Source of the DNA: Leisingera sp. S132
GTDB taxonomy: Bacteria; Pseudomonadota; Alphaproteobacteria; Rhodobacterales; Rhodobacteraceae
Assembly (NCBI RefSeq): GCF_025144465.1
Contig: NZ_CP083553.1
Span: forward strand, 2,850,001 to 2,914,000
Direction: 5' to 3'
Length of the DNA stretch: 64,000 bases
Each line of letters starts with the position of its first letter. Within the stretch, counting starts at the first letter, position 1. The position numbers and the translations under genes were made by a program. Below, piece by piece: positions 1-9,003 of the stretch. The notes below the pieces were generated by a model, which had not been told where the DNA came from, searched no databases, and saw only the letters and a list, made by a program, of their open reading frames with translations.

Positions 1-452
1 TCCGGGTCGACATAGAAGGTCACGGGCATCTGCACCCGCTCCCCCGGCTGAAGCACCTGCTCGGTAAAGCAGAAGCAGTCGATTTTCGAAAAGAACCCGC
101 CGGCCTGATAAGGCGCCACATTATAGGACGCCTGCCCTGCCACGGGCCGGTCGGTCGGGTTGTAAGCTTCGTAAAAGGCCAGGCCGGTTTCGCCCAGGCG
201 GATCTCCATCTCGCGCTGCATCGGCTTGAACTCCCACGGCATGCCGCGTTCCTTGGAGCCGTCAAAGCGGACCTTGATGGTCTGGTCCAGAACCGTATCC
301 GACCCCGCGCTGGCCACGCCGGTGACGCCGCCAAAGCCGGTGACGCGGCAGAACCAGTCATAAAACGGCACCGACGCCCAGGACAGCCCGCCCATCAGGA
401 CGACGACGCCGACCAGCTGAACAACAGTCTTCCTGGGTCCCTGCAGCGCCAT
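1..452 (-). CDS. ctaG: Cytochrome c oxidase assembly protein CtaG/Cox11 (partial, 3' end outside window)
   Basis: Copper chaperone that delivers copper to the CuB site of cytochrome oxidase subunit I from the periplasmic face of the inner membrane. The first about 150 residues are present; the family is usually about 190-200. One N-terminal membrane anchor spans about residues 9-29, followed by the periplasmic domain. The copper-binding CFCF motif is visible with Cys126 and Cys128. The start codon shares one base with the stop of the preceding small gene (TGATG), so the two are translationally coupled at the end of the ctaC-ctaB-small ORF-ctaG row. The frame is open at the window edge. Confidence 0.93.
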   Translation of the reverse strand, partial: MALQGPRKTVVQLVGVVVLMGGLSWASVPFYDWFCRVTGFGGVTGVASAGSDTVLDQTIKVRFDGSKERGMPWEFKPMQREMEIRLGETGLAFYEAYNPTDRPVAGQASYNVAPYQAGGFFSKIDCFCFTEQVLQPGERVQMPVTFYVDP

Positions 453-616
453 CAGTTCTGCTCCCCCTGTGCGTCGGGAAACTTGAAGCTGGCCGAGGTC
501 ACCTTGACCATGGTCAGCGCCATGATCAGCACCACGAAGGCCGCCAGCAGAATGCCGACGCCCTTGTTCAGGCCGGACCGGCGCTTGTGGATCTCATGTT
601 CCTTGCGCAGGGCCAT
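452..616 (-). CDS. Small single-span membrane protein between ctaB and ctaG
   Basis: A 54-residue protein with a basic N-terminal segment (MALRKEHEIHKRR) and one hydrophobic span at about residues 20-38. An upstream ATG at 637 would add seven residues, but it lies inside the end of ctaB. The ATG at 616 begins one base after the ctaB stop and is preferred. A short protein of this kind is regularly found at this place in oxidase clusters of Rhodobacteraceae and is usually annotated as a cytochrome oxidase assembly or hypothetical protein. A role in aa3 oxidase assembly is inferred from position only. Confidence 0.75.
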   Translation of the reverse strand: MALRKEHEIHKRRSGLNKGVGILLAAFVVLIMALTMVKVTSASFKFPDAQGEQN

Positions 617-617
617 C

Positions 618-1559
618 TTACCAGCCTCCCAAGCCATAGGGCTTCAGCAGGGCCTCGGCCAGGATGGCGCCGAAATGCAGGAACAGATACAGCAGAGACA
701 GCTTGAAGAAACTGCGCTCAACCTTGAAATTGTCGGCCTCGGAATCATCCTCGTCGCGGCGGGTGATCTTCCAGGCGCCATGCAGGAACAGCGCGTTCAG
801 CACCAGCGCCACGGCCAGATACAGCGGCCCGCCGATGCCGGAGAACGCAGTGCCAACAGCCAGCACGGCCAGCAGCACGGTATAGGCCAGAATGTGGACG
901 CGCGTGGAGCGGCGGCCATGGGTCACCGTCAGCATCGGCACCCCCGCGTCGTCATAGTCAGAGCGCATGAACAGCGCCAGCGCCCAGAAATGCGGCGGCG
1001 TCCACATAAACGTCAGCAGGAACATCAGCCAGGGCTCAACCGACATGGTGCCGGTGGCAGCAATCCAGCCAATGACCGGCGGGAACGCCCCGGCGGCACC
1101 GCCGATGACGATGTTCTGCGGCGTCGCCCGCTTCAGCCACATGGTGTAGACCACCACGTAAAAGAAAATGGTGAAGGCCAGGAACGCGCCGGCAAAGACG
1201 TTGGCGGCCAGCGCCAGCATGATCACCGACAGGCCCGACAGCGCCAGGCCGAACGCCAGCGCCTCGCCGGCCTCAACCTTGCCGGCCGGGATCGGACGCG
1301 ACTTGGTGCGCTTCATCACCTTGTCGATATCCGCGTCCCACCACATGTTCAGCGCGCCGGAGGCACCGCCGCCAATGGCGATGAACAGGATCGCGCAGAA
1401 GCCGACAACCGGATGCACGGAAACCGGCGCGGCCAGCAGCCCGACCAGAGCGGTGAACACCACCAGCGACATGACACGAGGCTTCAGCAGGGCGAAATAA
1501 TCGCCAAAGCTGGCCTCGTCCTCATATGCCCGGCTTGCGTTGATGCTTGCGTCGCTCAT
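618..1559 (-). CDS. ctaB: Protoheme IX farnesyltransferase (heme O synthase)
   Basis: Transfers a farnesyl group to heme B to make heme O, the precursor of heme A for the aa3 oxidase. The 313-residue length is normal for the UbiA-type prenyltransferase family. The Asp-rich prenyl-diphosphate/Mg site is visible as NMWWDADIDKVMKRT at about residues 71-85, followed by SRP. Many hydrophobic segments follow, as expected for an integral membrane enzyme with 8-9 spans. It lies between ctaC and the small assembly gene on the same strand. Confidence 0.97.
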   Translation of the reverse strand: MSDASINASRAYEDEASFGDYFALLKPRVMSLVVFTALVGLLAAPVSVHPVVGFCAILFIAIGGGASGALNMWWDADIDKVMKRTKSRPIPAGKVEAGEALAFGLALSGLSVIMLALAANVFAGAFLAFTIFFYVVVYTMWLKRATPQNIVIGGAAGAFPPVIGWIAATGTMSVEPWLMFLLTFMWTPPHFWALALFMRSDYDDAGVPMLTVTHGRRSTRVHILAYTVLLAVLAVGTAFSGIGGPLYLAVALVLNALFLHGAWKITRRDEDDSEADNFKVERSFFKLSLLYLFLHFGAILAEALLKPYGLGGW

Positions 1560-1656
1560 CTTGGGTCCTTTGGCGGCAACGGGTGCGCAAGCTTGCGCAC
1601 CCAGGTCTTGTCACTGTGCGGCACGGCGCCCCCTCGGGGCCCCTGCAACCAGGGGA

Positions 1657-2502
1657 TCAGTTGGAAGCGACCTGATAGGCCTGCGGGATGCCCGCGTATT
1701 CTTCCTTGGCGCCTTCCAGCCAGGCGTCATATTCGGCTTGGGTCACCACTTTGACGGTGATCGGCATATAGGCGTGGTCCTTGCCGCACAGCTCGGAGCA
1801 CTGGCCGAAGTAGATGCCTTCCTTGCCCTCGTCGACCTTGAACCACAGCTGGGCCAGACGGCCGGGAACCGCGTCCTGCTTCACGCCGAAGGCCGGGATG
1901 GTCCAGGAGTGGATCACGTCGGCGCCGGTCACGTTCATCACGATGGTCTTGCCCGACGGCACCACAACGGCGGTGTCGGTGGCCAGCAGATACTCGTCCT
2001 CGGCATAGCCGTTTGCGGCCAGCTGGTCCTTGGGCAGCATGAAGCTTTCAAAGCCGAACTCGTGGTCGGAATACTCATAACCCCAGTACCACTGGTAGCC
2101 GGTCACCTTGATGTTGATGTCGCCTTCCGGGATTTCCTGCTGGGCAAACAGCTGCGGCAGCGAGAAGGAGCCGATGAACACCAGCACCAGGATCGGGATC
2201 ACGGTCCAGGCGATCTCGATCGGGGTGTAGTGGCTGAAGTTTGCCGGGGTCGGGTTGGCGCGCTTGTTGAACCGCAGGATCGCCCACAGCAGCAGACCGG
2301 CCACGAACACGCAGATTACGGTGATGATCACCAGGATCATCCAGTCCAGCTTGTGGATCCCTTCCATCAGCGAGGTCGCCGCCGGCTGGAAGTTCAGGCC
2401 GCCGTCCACCGGCTTACCAATGGTTTTCAGGCCTTCTTGCGCCATTGCTGGAAGGCTCGAAAGGCCGGCGAAAAGGCCCGAAAGCATCAAAGCGTTTTTC
2501 AT
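1657..2502 (-). CDS. ctaC: Cytochrome c oxidase subunit II
   Basis: Subunit II of the aa3-type terminal oxidase; its periplasmic domain holds the dinuclear CuA centre that accepts electrons from cytochrome c. The protein has 281 residues, with a signal peptide (about 1-21, ending LPAMA), two membrane spans and a cupredoxin domain. The aromatic stretch YQWYWGYEY and CuA ligands Cys235, Cys239, His243 and Met246 (CSELCGKDHAYM) are all present. An AGGA ribosome binding site lies six bases before the ATG. It heads the oxidase assembly row and diverges from tldD across a 195-bp region with an FNR-type box. Confidence 0.98.
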   Translation of the reverse strand: MKNALMLSGLFAGLSSLPAMAQEGLKTIGKPVDGGLNFQPAATSLMEGIHKLDWMILVIITVICVFVAGLLLWAILRFNKRANPTPANFSHYTPIEIAWTVIPILVLVFIGSFSLPQLFAQQEIPEGDINIKVTGYQWYWGYEYSDHEFGFESFMLPKDQLAANGYAEDEYLLATDTAVVVPSGKTIVMNVTGADVIHSWTIPAFGVKQDAVPGRLAQLWFKVDEGKEGIYFGQCSELCGKDHAYMPITVKVVTQAEYDAWLEGAKEEYAGIPQAYQVASN

Positions 2503-2664
2503 GTTCTGTCCTGATCGGTTGATCGTATTGTTCCTGCGGCAGCACGAAATGCACGGGAATCAATGATTCCGCAAAACGCACCTGCCCCGTTGTCTTTGAT
2601 GCAGCTTAAAACCATATTCGGACGTGCAGATAAAGAGGCAGCCAAGCGTCAAACCGTCGCTTTC

Positions 2665-2678
2665 TTGATTTAGATCAA
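2665..2678. promoter_or_regulatory. FNR/FnrL-type binding site
   Basis: TTGATTTAGATCAA is a perfect match to the dyad TTGAT-N4-ATCAA bound by FNR/FnrL/Anr proteins. It lies 20 bases before the tldD ATG and 163 bases before the ctaC start. In roseobacters such boxes are bound by oxygen-sensing FnrL or by NO-sensing Dnr-type relatives. Which of the divergent genes it controls is not decided by the sequence: it sits very close to the tldD start codon, but oxidase control by oxygen would make more biological sense. Confidence 0.75.
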
Positions 2679-2697
2679 AAAATCTGAGGACCGTGCC

Positions 2698-4119
2698 ATG
2701 GAAAACCCATCCTTCCGACCCTTCGAAACCGCGCTTCCGGAGGATGAGGCCCTGGCCACCCTGCGCGATGCCCTGAACGGCGCCGAGGACGGCGAGATTT
2801 TTGCCGAACGCCGCAAGTCGGAGGCGCTCTCCTTTGATGACGGGCGCCTGCGCAGTGCCAGCTACGATGCCTCCGAAGGCTTCGGCCTGCGGGCGGTGAA
2901 CGGCGATGTCGCCGGGTATGCCCATTCCACCGATGTCTCCATCGCCTCGCTGCGGCGGGCGGCGGAAACCGCGAAACTGGCGGTCGGCGCGGGCGGCGGC
3001 ACCTACTCGGACGCGCCGCAGGCCACCAACACAAAGCTTTATACGGACGCCGATCCGATCAGCGCCATGCCCTTCCCGGTCAAGGTGGAGACGCTGCGCG
3101 AGATCGACGACTATGCCCGCAACCTCGATAAACGCGTGGTGCAGGTGTCTGCCTCGCTGGCCGCCTCCCTGCAGGAGGTGGAGATCCTGCGCGCCGACGG
3201 GGTGCGGGTGCGCGATACCCGCCCGATGGCCCGCCTGAATGTCTCCGTCATCGTCGAAAAGGACGGCCGCCGCGAGAGCGGCTCCGCCGGCGGCGGCGGG
3301 CGGCTGGGCCTCGACGGGCTGGTCGATCCCGCGCATTGGCAGGCCCAGGTGCAGGAGGCGCTGCGCATCGCGCTTGTTAACCTTGATGCGGTCCCGGCCC
3401 CCGCTGGCGAGATGGATGTGGTGCTTGGCCCCGGCTGGCCCGGCATCCTGCTGCACGAGGCAATCGGCCACGGGCTGGAGGGCGATTTCAACCGCAAGGG
3501 GTCCTCGGCCTTTGCCGGGCTGATGGGCCAGCAGATCGCCGCCAAGGGCGTCACGGTGCTGGATGACGGCACCATCCCGGACCGGCGCGGCTCCATCACC
3601 GTGGATGACGAGGGCACCCCAAGCCAGAAGACCACGCTGATCGAGGACGGCGTGCTGGTCGGCTTCATGCAGGACCGCCAGAACGCGCGGCTGATGGGGG
3701 TCTCCCCCACCGGCAACGGGCGGCGGCAAAGCTATGCCCATGCGCCGATGCCGCGGATGACCAACACCTACATGCTGGGCGGCGAGGCCGATCCCGGCGA
3801 CCTGGTGGCGGGCATCAGGGACGGCATCTGGGCGGTGGGCTTTGGCGGCGGCCAGGTCGATATCACCAACGGCAAGTTCGTGTTTTCCTGCACCGAGGCC
3901 TACCGGGTGAAGGACGGCAAGGTCGGCGCACCGGTTAAGGGGGCAACCCTGATCGGCGACGGCGCCACCGCGCTCAAGCAGATCCGCGGCCTCGGCAACG
4001 ACATGGCGCTGGACCCCGGCATGGGCAACTGCGGCAAGGCCGGGCAATGGGTGCCGGTCGGCGTCGGCCAGCCGTCTGTGCTGATGGGCGGGCTGACAGT
4101 CGGCGGGTCTGCTGCGTAA
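2698..4119 (+). CDS. tldD: Metalloprotease TldD
   Basis: TldD acts with TldE (PmbA) as a heterodimeric zinc peptidase in the cytoplasm, degrading unfolded peptides and maturing some peptides such as microcin B17 and CcdA substrates. The 473-residue length fits the family. The zinc-binding HEAIGH motif is at residues 253-258, inside the conserved LLHEAIGHGLEGD block. The ribosome binding site GAGGA precedes the ATG. No pmbA partner is in the window. The gene diverges from ctaC; the FnrL-type box falls within its short upstream region. Confidence 0.96.
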   Translation: MENPSFRPFETALPEDEALATLRDALNGAEDGEIFAERRKSEALSFDDGRLRSASYDASEGFGLRAVNGDVAGYAHSTDVSIASLRRAAETAKLAVGAGGGTYSDAPQATNTKLYTDADPISAMPFPVKVETLREIDDYARNLDKRVVQVSASLAASLQEVEILRADGVRVRDTRPMARLNVSVIVEKDGRRESGSAGGGGRLGLDGLVDPAHWQAQVQEALRIALVNLDAVPAPAGEMDVVLGPGWPGILLHEAIGHGLEGDFNRKGSSAFAGLMGQQIAAKGVTVLDDGTIPDRRGSITVDDEGTPSQKTTLIEDGVLVGFMQDRQNARLMGVSPTGNGRRQSYAHAPMPRMTNTYMLGGEADPGDLVAGIRDGIWAVGFGGGQVDITNGKFVFSCTEAYRVKDGKVGAPVKGATLIGDGATALKQIRGLGNDMALDPGMGNCGKAGQWVPVGVGQPSVLMGGLTVGGSAA

Positions 4120-4350
4120 ATTCCCGGCGAAACCATGTACTTGCCGCAAAATCCGGGGCCCGGCTGCACAGCCGGCCGGGCCCGGACGCGGCAAGCGCCG
4201 CCGCACAACCTTTGCTTGAATGTGAATTTCTTAAGCAGTTTTCGCAACTTAGCAAAAATTTTCAGGGCATTACCAAAAAATTGCCGGGTGTTCACCACCT
4301 GTTAACCCCCACAAGGTTAATTCTTGTCCTGCAAACAGGCGGAGCTGCGG

Positions 4351-5532
4351 ATGACCGAAGAAACACTTTCTTCCACTCACCCCCCACTCCCACCCACCAC
4401 GGAAGATAACCGGTATTCATGGCTTCGCCTTTTGCGCTCCAAACGGGTCGGCCCGGTGACCTTTCACCGGCTGCTCGCAGAATACGGTTCGGCGCAGAAC
4501 GCGCTGGATGCGCTGCCCGAAGTGGCGCGCTCCGCAGGCATCAAAGGGTATGAAACATGCTCTGCCAAGGCGGTGGACACAGAACTCAAGACCGCAGAAG
4601 CCGCCAAAGCGCGGCTTTTGTGCTTTTCGGACCCCGAATATCCCGCCCTGCTCAGGGGCCTCAAAGATGCCCCGCCCCTGCTGTGGGCCATCGGCGACCT
4701 GTCGGTGCTGAACCGTCCGGGGATCTCCATGGTGGGCGCGCGCAATGCCTCTTCCCTGGGGGTGCGGATGGCCCGGTCAATGGCCCAGTCCCTGGGCGAG
4801 GCCGGATATATCGTGGTGTCCGGCATGGCCCGCGGTATCGACACCGCAGCCCATCAGGCAGCCTTGAAAACCGGCACGATCGCGGTGCTGGCAGGCGGCG
4901 CTGACGTGATCTACCCGGCGGAAAACGCAGACCTGGCCGCCCGGATCAGCGAAACCGGGCTGCGGCTGTCGGAACAGCCAATGGGCCTTGCGCCGCAGGC
5001 CCGCGATTTCCCCAAGCGCAACCGGATCATCGCCGCCCTGTCGCGCGCGCTGGTGGTGGTGGAGGCCGCCTCCAAATCCGGCAGCCTGATCACCGCGCGG
5101 GATGCGCTGGACTATGGCCGCGAGGTGCTGGCGGTGCCCGGCCACCCGTTTGATGCGCGCAGCTCCGGCTGCAACCGGCTGATCCGGGACGGCGCCACGC
5201 TGGTGCGTGACGCAAATGATGTTCTGGAAGCCCTGCCGCCGCAGGAAATGCCGACCGTGCAGGCCGCCGCGCCGCAGGACCTGCAGCAGGCGCTGGCCGC
5301 CCTGCCGCCGCCACCGCCGCAGCGGCGCAGCCTGGCTGAGACCCACGCCCTGCACCAGCAGATCCTCGGCAGCCTCGGCCCCTCGCCGACATCCGAAACG
5401 CAACTGATCCGCGACCTGTCCCTGCCGCCGCAGGACCTTGGACCGGCCCTGACCGACCTGGAACTGGAGGGGGCGATCTGCCGCGACCCCGGCGGCCTGC
5501 TGTCCCGGGCCTACCCCGAGGACAAGGATTGA
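4351..5532 (+). CDS. dprA: DNA-processing protein DprA
   Basis: DprA/Smf binds incoming single-stranded DNA during transformation and loads RecA. The protein is 393 residues if it starts at the ATG at 4351, preceded by GGAG at a six-base spacing; a TTG at 4324 would add nine residues but is less likely. The N-terminal helical region is followed by the Rossmann-like DprA domain (ISMVGARNASSLG, VVSGMARGIDTAAH, LAGGADVIYPAEN, FPKRNRIIAALS). A C-terminal winged-helix region (about residues 330-390) ends the protein. It is followed by topA, a common order in this family. Confidence 0.96.
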   Translation: MTEETLSSTHPPLPPTTEDNRYSWLRLLRSKRVGPVTFHRLLAEYGSAQNALDALPEVARSAGIKGYETCSAKAVDTELKTAEAAKARLLCFSDPEYPALLRGLKDAPPLLWAIGDLSVLNRPGISMVGARNASSLGVRMARSMAQSLGEAGYIVVSGMARGIDTAAHQAALKTGTIAVLAGGADVIYPAENADLAARISETGLRLSEQPMGLAPQARDFPKRNRIIAALSRALVVVEAASKSGSLITARDALDYGREVLAVPGHPFDARSSGCNRLIRDGATLVRDANDVLEALPPQEMPTVQAAAPQDLQQALAALPPPPPQRRSLAETHALHQQILGSLGPSPTSETQLIRDLSLPPQDLGPALTDLELEGAICRDPGGLLSRAYPEDKD

Positions 5533-5711
5533 CCCCGCCCGCCGGCGCCGCTGACACCGGTACCGCCCCCCGCTGCAACCCGCCCCAGCAGGACCGCAAA
5601 GGCTGCACTTGCGCCGCGTCCATTGAGCCCGGATTGACATTCTCCCCTTGCGCCCCACATCCTGCCCCGCCATAGAACCCGGCAAACCGGTCCGAAGAGG
5701 TATCAGAATTT

Positions 5712-8354
5712 ATGCCAGTAGTAGTTGTCGAATCCCCGGCCAAAGCAAAAACAATCAATAAATATCTTGGCCCCGACTATACGGTTCTGGCGTCTTACGG
5801 GCATGTGCGCGACCTGCCCGCCAAGGACGGATCGGTCGACACCGACAATGACTTCGGCATGACCTGGGAGGTCGCCAACGATTCCCGCAAGCACGTAAAG
5901 GCCATCGCCGACGCGCTGAAAGACGACAATGCGCTGATTCTCGCCACCGACCCCGACCGCGAGGGAGAGGCGATCAGCTGGCACCTGCAGGAAGCGTTGA
6001 CCAAGCGGCGCTCGATCAAGAAGGACACCGCCGTCAGCCGGGTAACCTTCAACGCGATCACCAAGGAAGCGGTGACCGAGGCGATGAAGAACCCCCGCCA
6101 GGTCGACATGCCGCTGGTCGAGGCCTATCTGGCGCGGCGCGCGCTGGACTATCTGGTCGGCTTCAACCTGTCGCCGGTCTTGTGGCGCAAGCTGCCGGGC
6201 GCGCGCTCGGCGGGCCGGGTGCAGTCCGTCTGCCTGCGGCTGATCGTTGAACGCGAGATGGAGATCGAGGCGTTCAACGCGCAGGAATACTGGTCGGTGC
6301 GCGCCAATCTGGCCACGCCGCGCGGCCAGGAATTCGAGGCGCGCCTGACCGTCATGGGCGGCGACAAGCTCGACAAATACAGCCTCAAGAACTCCACCTC
6401 TGCCGAAATGGCGGTGCAGGCGGTGGCGTCCCGCAAGCTGTCGGTGCTGTCGGTCGAGGCCAAGCCTGCGGCCCGCAACCCCTCTGCGCCCTTCATGACC
6501 TCGACCCTGCAGCAGGAGGCCAGCCGCAAGTTCGGTATGGGTGCCAAGCAATGCATGAGCGCCGCCCAGCGGCTCTATGAGGCGGGCTACATCACCTATA
6601 TGCGGACCGATGGCATCGACATGGCACCCGAAGCCGTGCAGGCCGCACGCGACGAGATTGCCAAGCGCTATGGCGCGGACTACGTGCCGTCCAGTCCGCG
6701 CATCTACAAGAACAAGGCGAAGAACGCGCAGGAAGCGCACGAGTGTATCCGCCCGACCGACATGGGCCGCGATGCCGCCTCGCTGAAGCTGACCGAAGAC
6801 GACCAGCGCAAGCTCTATGACCTGATCTGGAAGCGGACCCTCTCCTGCCAGATGGAAGGCGCCCGGCTGGAGCGCACCACCGTCGATATCGGCTCCGCCG
6901 ACCAGCAGGTCGTGCTGCGCGCAACCGGCCAGGTGGTGCTGTTTGACGGCTTCATGCGAGTCTACGAGGAAGGCCGCGACGATGTAGCGGATGAGGACGA
7001 CAAGCGCCTGCCGCAGATCATGCAGGGCGAGGCGCTGAAATTCGCATCGTCCTTGGCGGCGCAGGCGGACAAGGCCGGCAAGGATGCCTCGGTTCTGTCC
7101 GATGACGGCGCCGTGCTGGCACTGCAGCACCACACCCAGCCGCCGCCGCGCTATACCGAGGCGACCCTGGTCAAGCGGATGGAAGAGCTGGGCATCGGCC
7201 GCCCCTCGACCTATGCCTCCGTGATCACCACGATCCAGGACCGCGAATACGTCCGCAAGGAAAAGAACCGCCTGTTCCCCGAGGACAAGGGCCGGATCGT
7301 TACCATCTTCCTGCTGAACTTCTTCCGCAAATACGTCGGTTACGAATTCACCGCCAACCTGGAGGAAGAACTGGATGACGTGAGCGCCGGCGACCGCAAC
7401 TACAAGGATCTGCTGGGCCGGTTCTGGCGCGATTTCTCCGCCGCCATTTCGGAAACCTCCGACCTGCGCATCACCGAGGTGCTGGACGTGCTGGACGACG
7501 CCCTGGCGCCGCAGCTCTACCCGCCGCGCGAAGACGGCACCGATCCGCGCACCTGCCCGAAGTGCGGCGCGGGCCAGCTGCACCTCAAGACCTCGCGCAC
7601 CGGCGGGTTTGTCGGCTGCGGCAACTATCCGGAGTGCAACTACACCCGGCCGATTTCCGGCGAAGGCGCAGAAGGTTACGAACGTATTCTGGGCGAGGAC
7701 GACGGTGACGAGATCCACCTGAAGTCCGGCCGCTTCGGGCCTTATGTGCAGCGCGGTGAGGCGACGCCCGAGAACAAGAAGCCGCCACGCTCCTCGCTGC
7801 CCAAACAGGGCAAGGATTTCCTGCCCGGCTGGGGCCCGAATGAGATCACCCTGGAGCAGGCGCTGACCCTCTTGACCCTGCCGCGCGACATTGGCCAGCA
7901 CCCGGACGGCGGCGCGATCCAGTCCAACCTGGGCCGGTTCGGGCCGTATATTGCGCATCAGCTGCCGGATGAGGAAAAGCCGGTTTACGTGAACCTCAAG
8001 GAGACCCTGGACGTCTTTGAGATCGGCATGAACCGGGCGGTGGAGATGCTGGCAGAGAAACGCGCCAACCCGGGCCGCCGCGGCAGCCGGGCTGCCGCCA
8101 AGCCGCTGAAGGAGCTGGGCGAACACCCGGAAAGCGGCGGCGCCATCAACATCATGGACGGGCGCTACGGGCCGTATGTCAAATGGGAGAAGGTGAACGC
8201 CACCCTGCCCAAGGACGTGGAGCCCAAAGACGTGACCATGGAGATGGCGGTGCAGCTGATCGCCGAGAAATCCTCCAAGGGCGGCAAGAAAAAGGCGGCA
8301 GCGAAGAAGCCCGCAGCCAAGAAGAAACCTGCCGCCAAGAAAGCCTCGACCTAA
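5712..8354 (+). CDS. topA: DNA topoisomerase I
   Basis: Type IA topoisomerase that relaxes negative supercoils. It has 880 residues: an N-terminal TOPRIM domain (VVVESPAKAKTINKYLG, acidic DPDREGEA), a central domain with active-site Tyr296 in YITYMRTDG, a four-Cys zinc finger (about residues 615-640, CPKCG...CGNYPEC), and C-terminal topoisomerase repeats (two GRFGPY and one GRYGPY block). The protein ends in a Lys/Ala-rich tail typical of alphaproteobacterial TopA. Its TAA overlaps by a few bases the stop codon of the convergent tetR-type gene. Confidence 0.98.
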   Translation: MPVVVVESPAKAKTINKYLGPDYTVLASYGHVRDLPAKDGSVDTDNDFGMTWEVANDSRKHVKAIADALKDDNALILATDPDREGEAISWHLQEALTKRRSIKKDTAVSRVTFNAITKEAVTEAMKNPRQVDMPLVEAYLARRALDYLVGFNLSPVLWRKLPGARSAGRVQSVCLRLIVEREMEIEAFNAQEYWSVRANLATPRGQEFEARLTVMGGDKLDKYSLKNSTSAEMAVQAVASRKLSVLSVEAKPAARNPSAPFMTSTLQQEASRKFGMGAKQCMSAAQRLYEAGYITYMRTDGIDMAPEAVQAARDEIAKRYGADYVPSSPRIYKNKAKNAQEAHECIRPTDMGRDAASLKLTEDDQRKLYDLIWKRTLSCQMEGARLERTTVDIGSADQQVVLRATGQVVLFDGFMRVYEEGRDDVADEDDKRLPQIMQGEALKFASSLAAQADKAGKDASVLSDDGAVLALQHHTQPPPRYTEATLVKRMEELGIGRPSTYASVITTIQDREYVRKEKNRLFPEDKGRIVTIFLLNFFRKYVGYEFTANLEEELDDVSAGDRNYKDLLGRFWRDFSAAISETSDLRITEVLDVLDDALAPQLYPPREDGTDPRTCPKCGAGQLHLKTSRTGGFVGCGNYPECNYTRPISGEGAEGYERILGEDDGDEIHLKSGRFGPYVQRGEATPENKKPPRSSLPKQGKDFLPGWGPNEITLEQALTLLTLPRDIGQHPDGGAIQSNLGRFGPYIAHQLPDEEKPVYVNLKETLDVFEIGMNRAVEMLAEKRANPGRRGSRAAAKPLKELGEHPESGGAINIMDGRYGPYVKWEKVNATLPKDVEPKDVTMEMAVQLIAEKSSKGGKKKAAAKKPAAKKKPAAKKAST

Positions 8355-8938
8355 GTCCCCGGTCCGATGGCGGCGCGCATCAGTGCCGCCATCGCCGCCT
8401 CGTAAGGCGCCGTCGCAGCGCCTTCGGCAATGGCAAGCGCCGCCCTGTCGAAGGCAGCCGACATCACCGTCGCCAGCGCATCAAGCTCACCTTCTTCCAA
8501 GCCCGTGCCGGCAGCCGCAAGCCCCGCGCGCAGCGCATTGCGCCCCCCGCCGGCGTCGATTTCGTCCATCGCGGCAGCTCCTAAAACGGCAGGTCCGTCC
8601 ACCAGCAGTATGCGGGCGCGGCCCGGCGCGGCTATAGCGGCAAAGAAGGCCCGGCTGCCCGCCTCCAGCCCCTCCCCGCCCGGCACCTTGGCCGCAGCCT
8701 CGATTGCCTTGGTAACCGCCTGGGCCTCGGCCTCGGCAACAGCGCGGAACAGCGCCTCCTTGCCATCAAAGTGATGGTAAAGCGCGCCGCGTGTGACCTC
8801 CGCGGCCTTGACGATTTCCGGCGTTGAAGTCTCGGCGTAGCCCTTTTCCGAAAACAGAGTGCGGGCGGCAGCGATCAGCCGCTCGCGCATGGCGGCCCGG
8901 CGTGCGGTGTTTGGGACGGGGGCATTTCCCTCTTGCAT
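8351..8938 (-). CDS. TetR-family transcriptional regulator
   Basis: Predicted 195-residue repressor. The N-terminal helix-turn-helix is clear: [47 protein letters not shown]-type sequence, at about residues 16-62. The C-terminal ligand-binding half is unlike any family I can name. The ATG at 8938 is chosen; an ATG at 8971 would add eleven residues but lies inside the second operator. It is divergent from a VOC-family gene and two palindromic operators fill the space between, so it probably represses both. Its stop overlaps that of topA. Confidence 0.9.
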   Translation of the reverse strand: MQEGNAPVPNTARRAAMRERLIAAARTLFSEKGYAETSTPEIVKAAEVTRGALYHHFDGKEALFRAVAEAEAQAVTKAIEAAAKVPGGEGLEAGSRAFFAAIAAPGRARILLVDGPAVLGAAAMDEIDAGGGRNALRAGLAAAGTGLEEGELDALATVMSAAFDRAALAIAEGAATAPYEAAMAALMRAAIGPGT

Positions 8939-8939
8939 A

Positions 8940-8983
8940 CATGCAGCCTGTATGTTTATTTCCACGTACATACAGCCTGTATG
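8940..8983. promoter_or_regulatory. Pair of palindromic operators between tetR-type gene and VOC gene
   Basis: Two 15-bp sites lie 29 bases apart, start to start. CATACAGCCTGTATG (8969-8983) is a perfect dyad with 7-bp arms around one base. CATGCAGCCTGTATG (8940-8954) differs at one base. The first copy begins one base upstream of the regulator ATG and the second lies 21 bases before the VOC ATG. This is the usual arrangement of a TetR-type repressor that controls itself and a divergent target. Binding is inferred. Confidence 0.7.
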
Positions 8984-9003
8984 CTTTTCAGAAGAGGTGC
9001 AAG

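Noticed and set aside
20-361. A 113-codon minus-strand frame within ctaG
   Set aside because: It is out of frame with the Cox11 reading, which carries the CFCF copper motif and couples to the upstream small gene.
4304-4322. TTAA...TTAA pair upstream of dprA as a CtrA site
   Set aside because: The two TTAA halves are 11 bases apart, not 7, so it does not fit the CtrA spacing.
5703-8126. An 807-codon minus-strand frame opposite topA
   Set aside because: Shadow of topA; the plus strand has TOPRIM, active-site Tyr and zinc-finger motifs.
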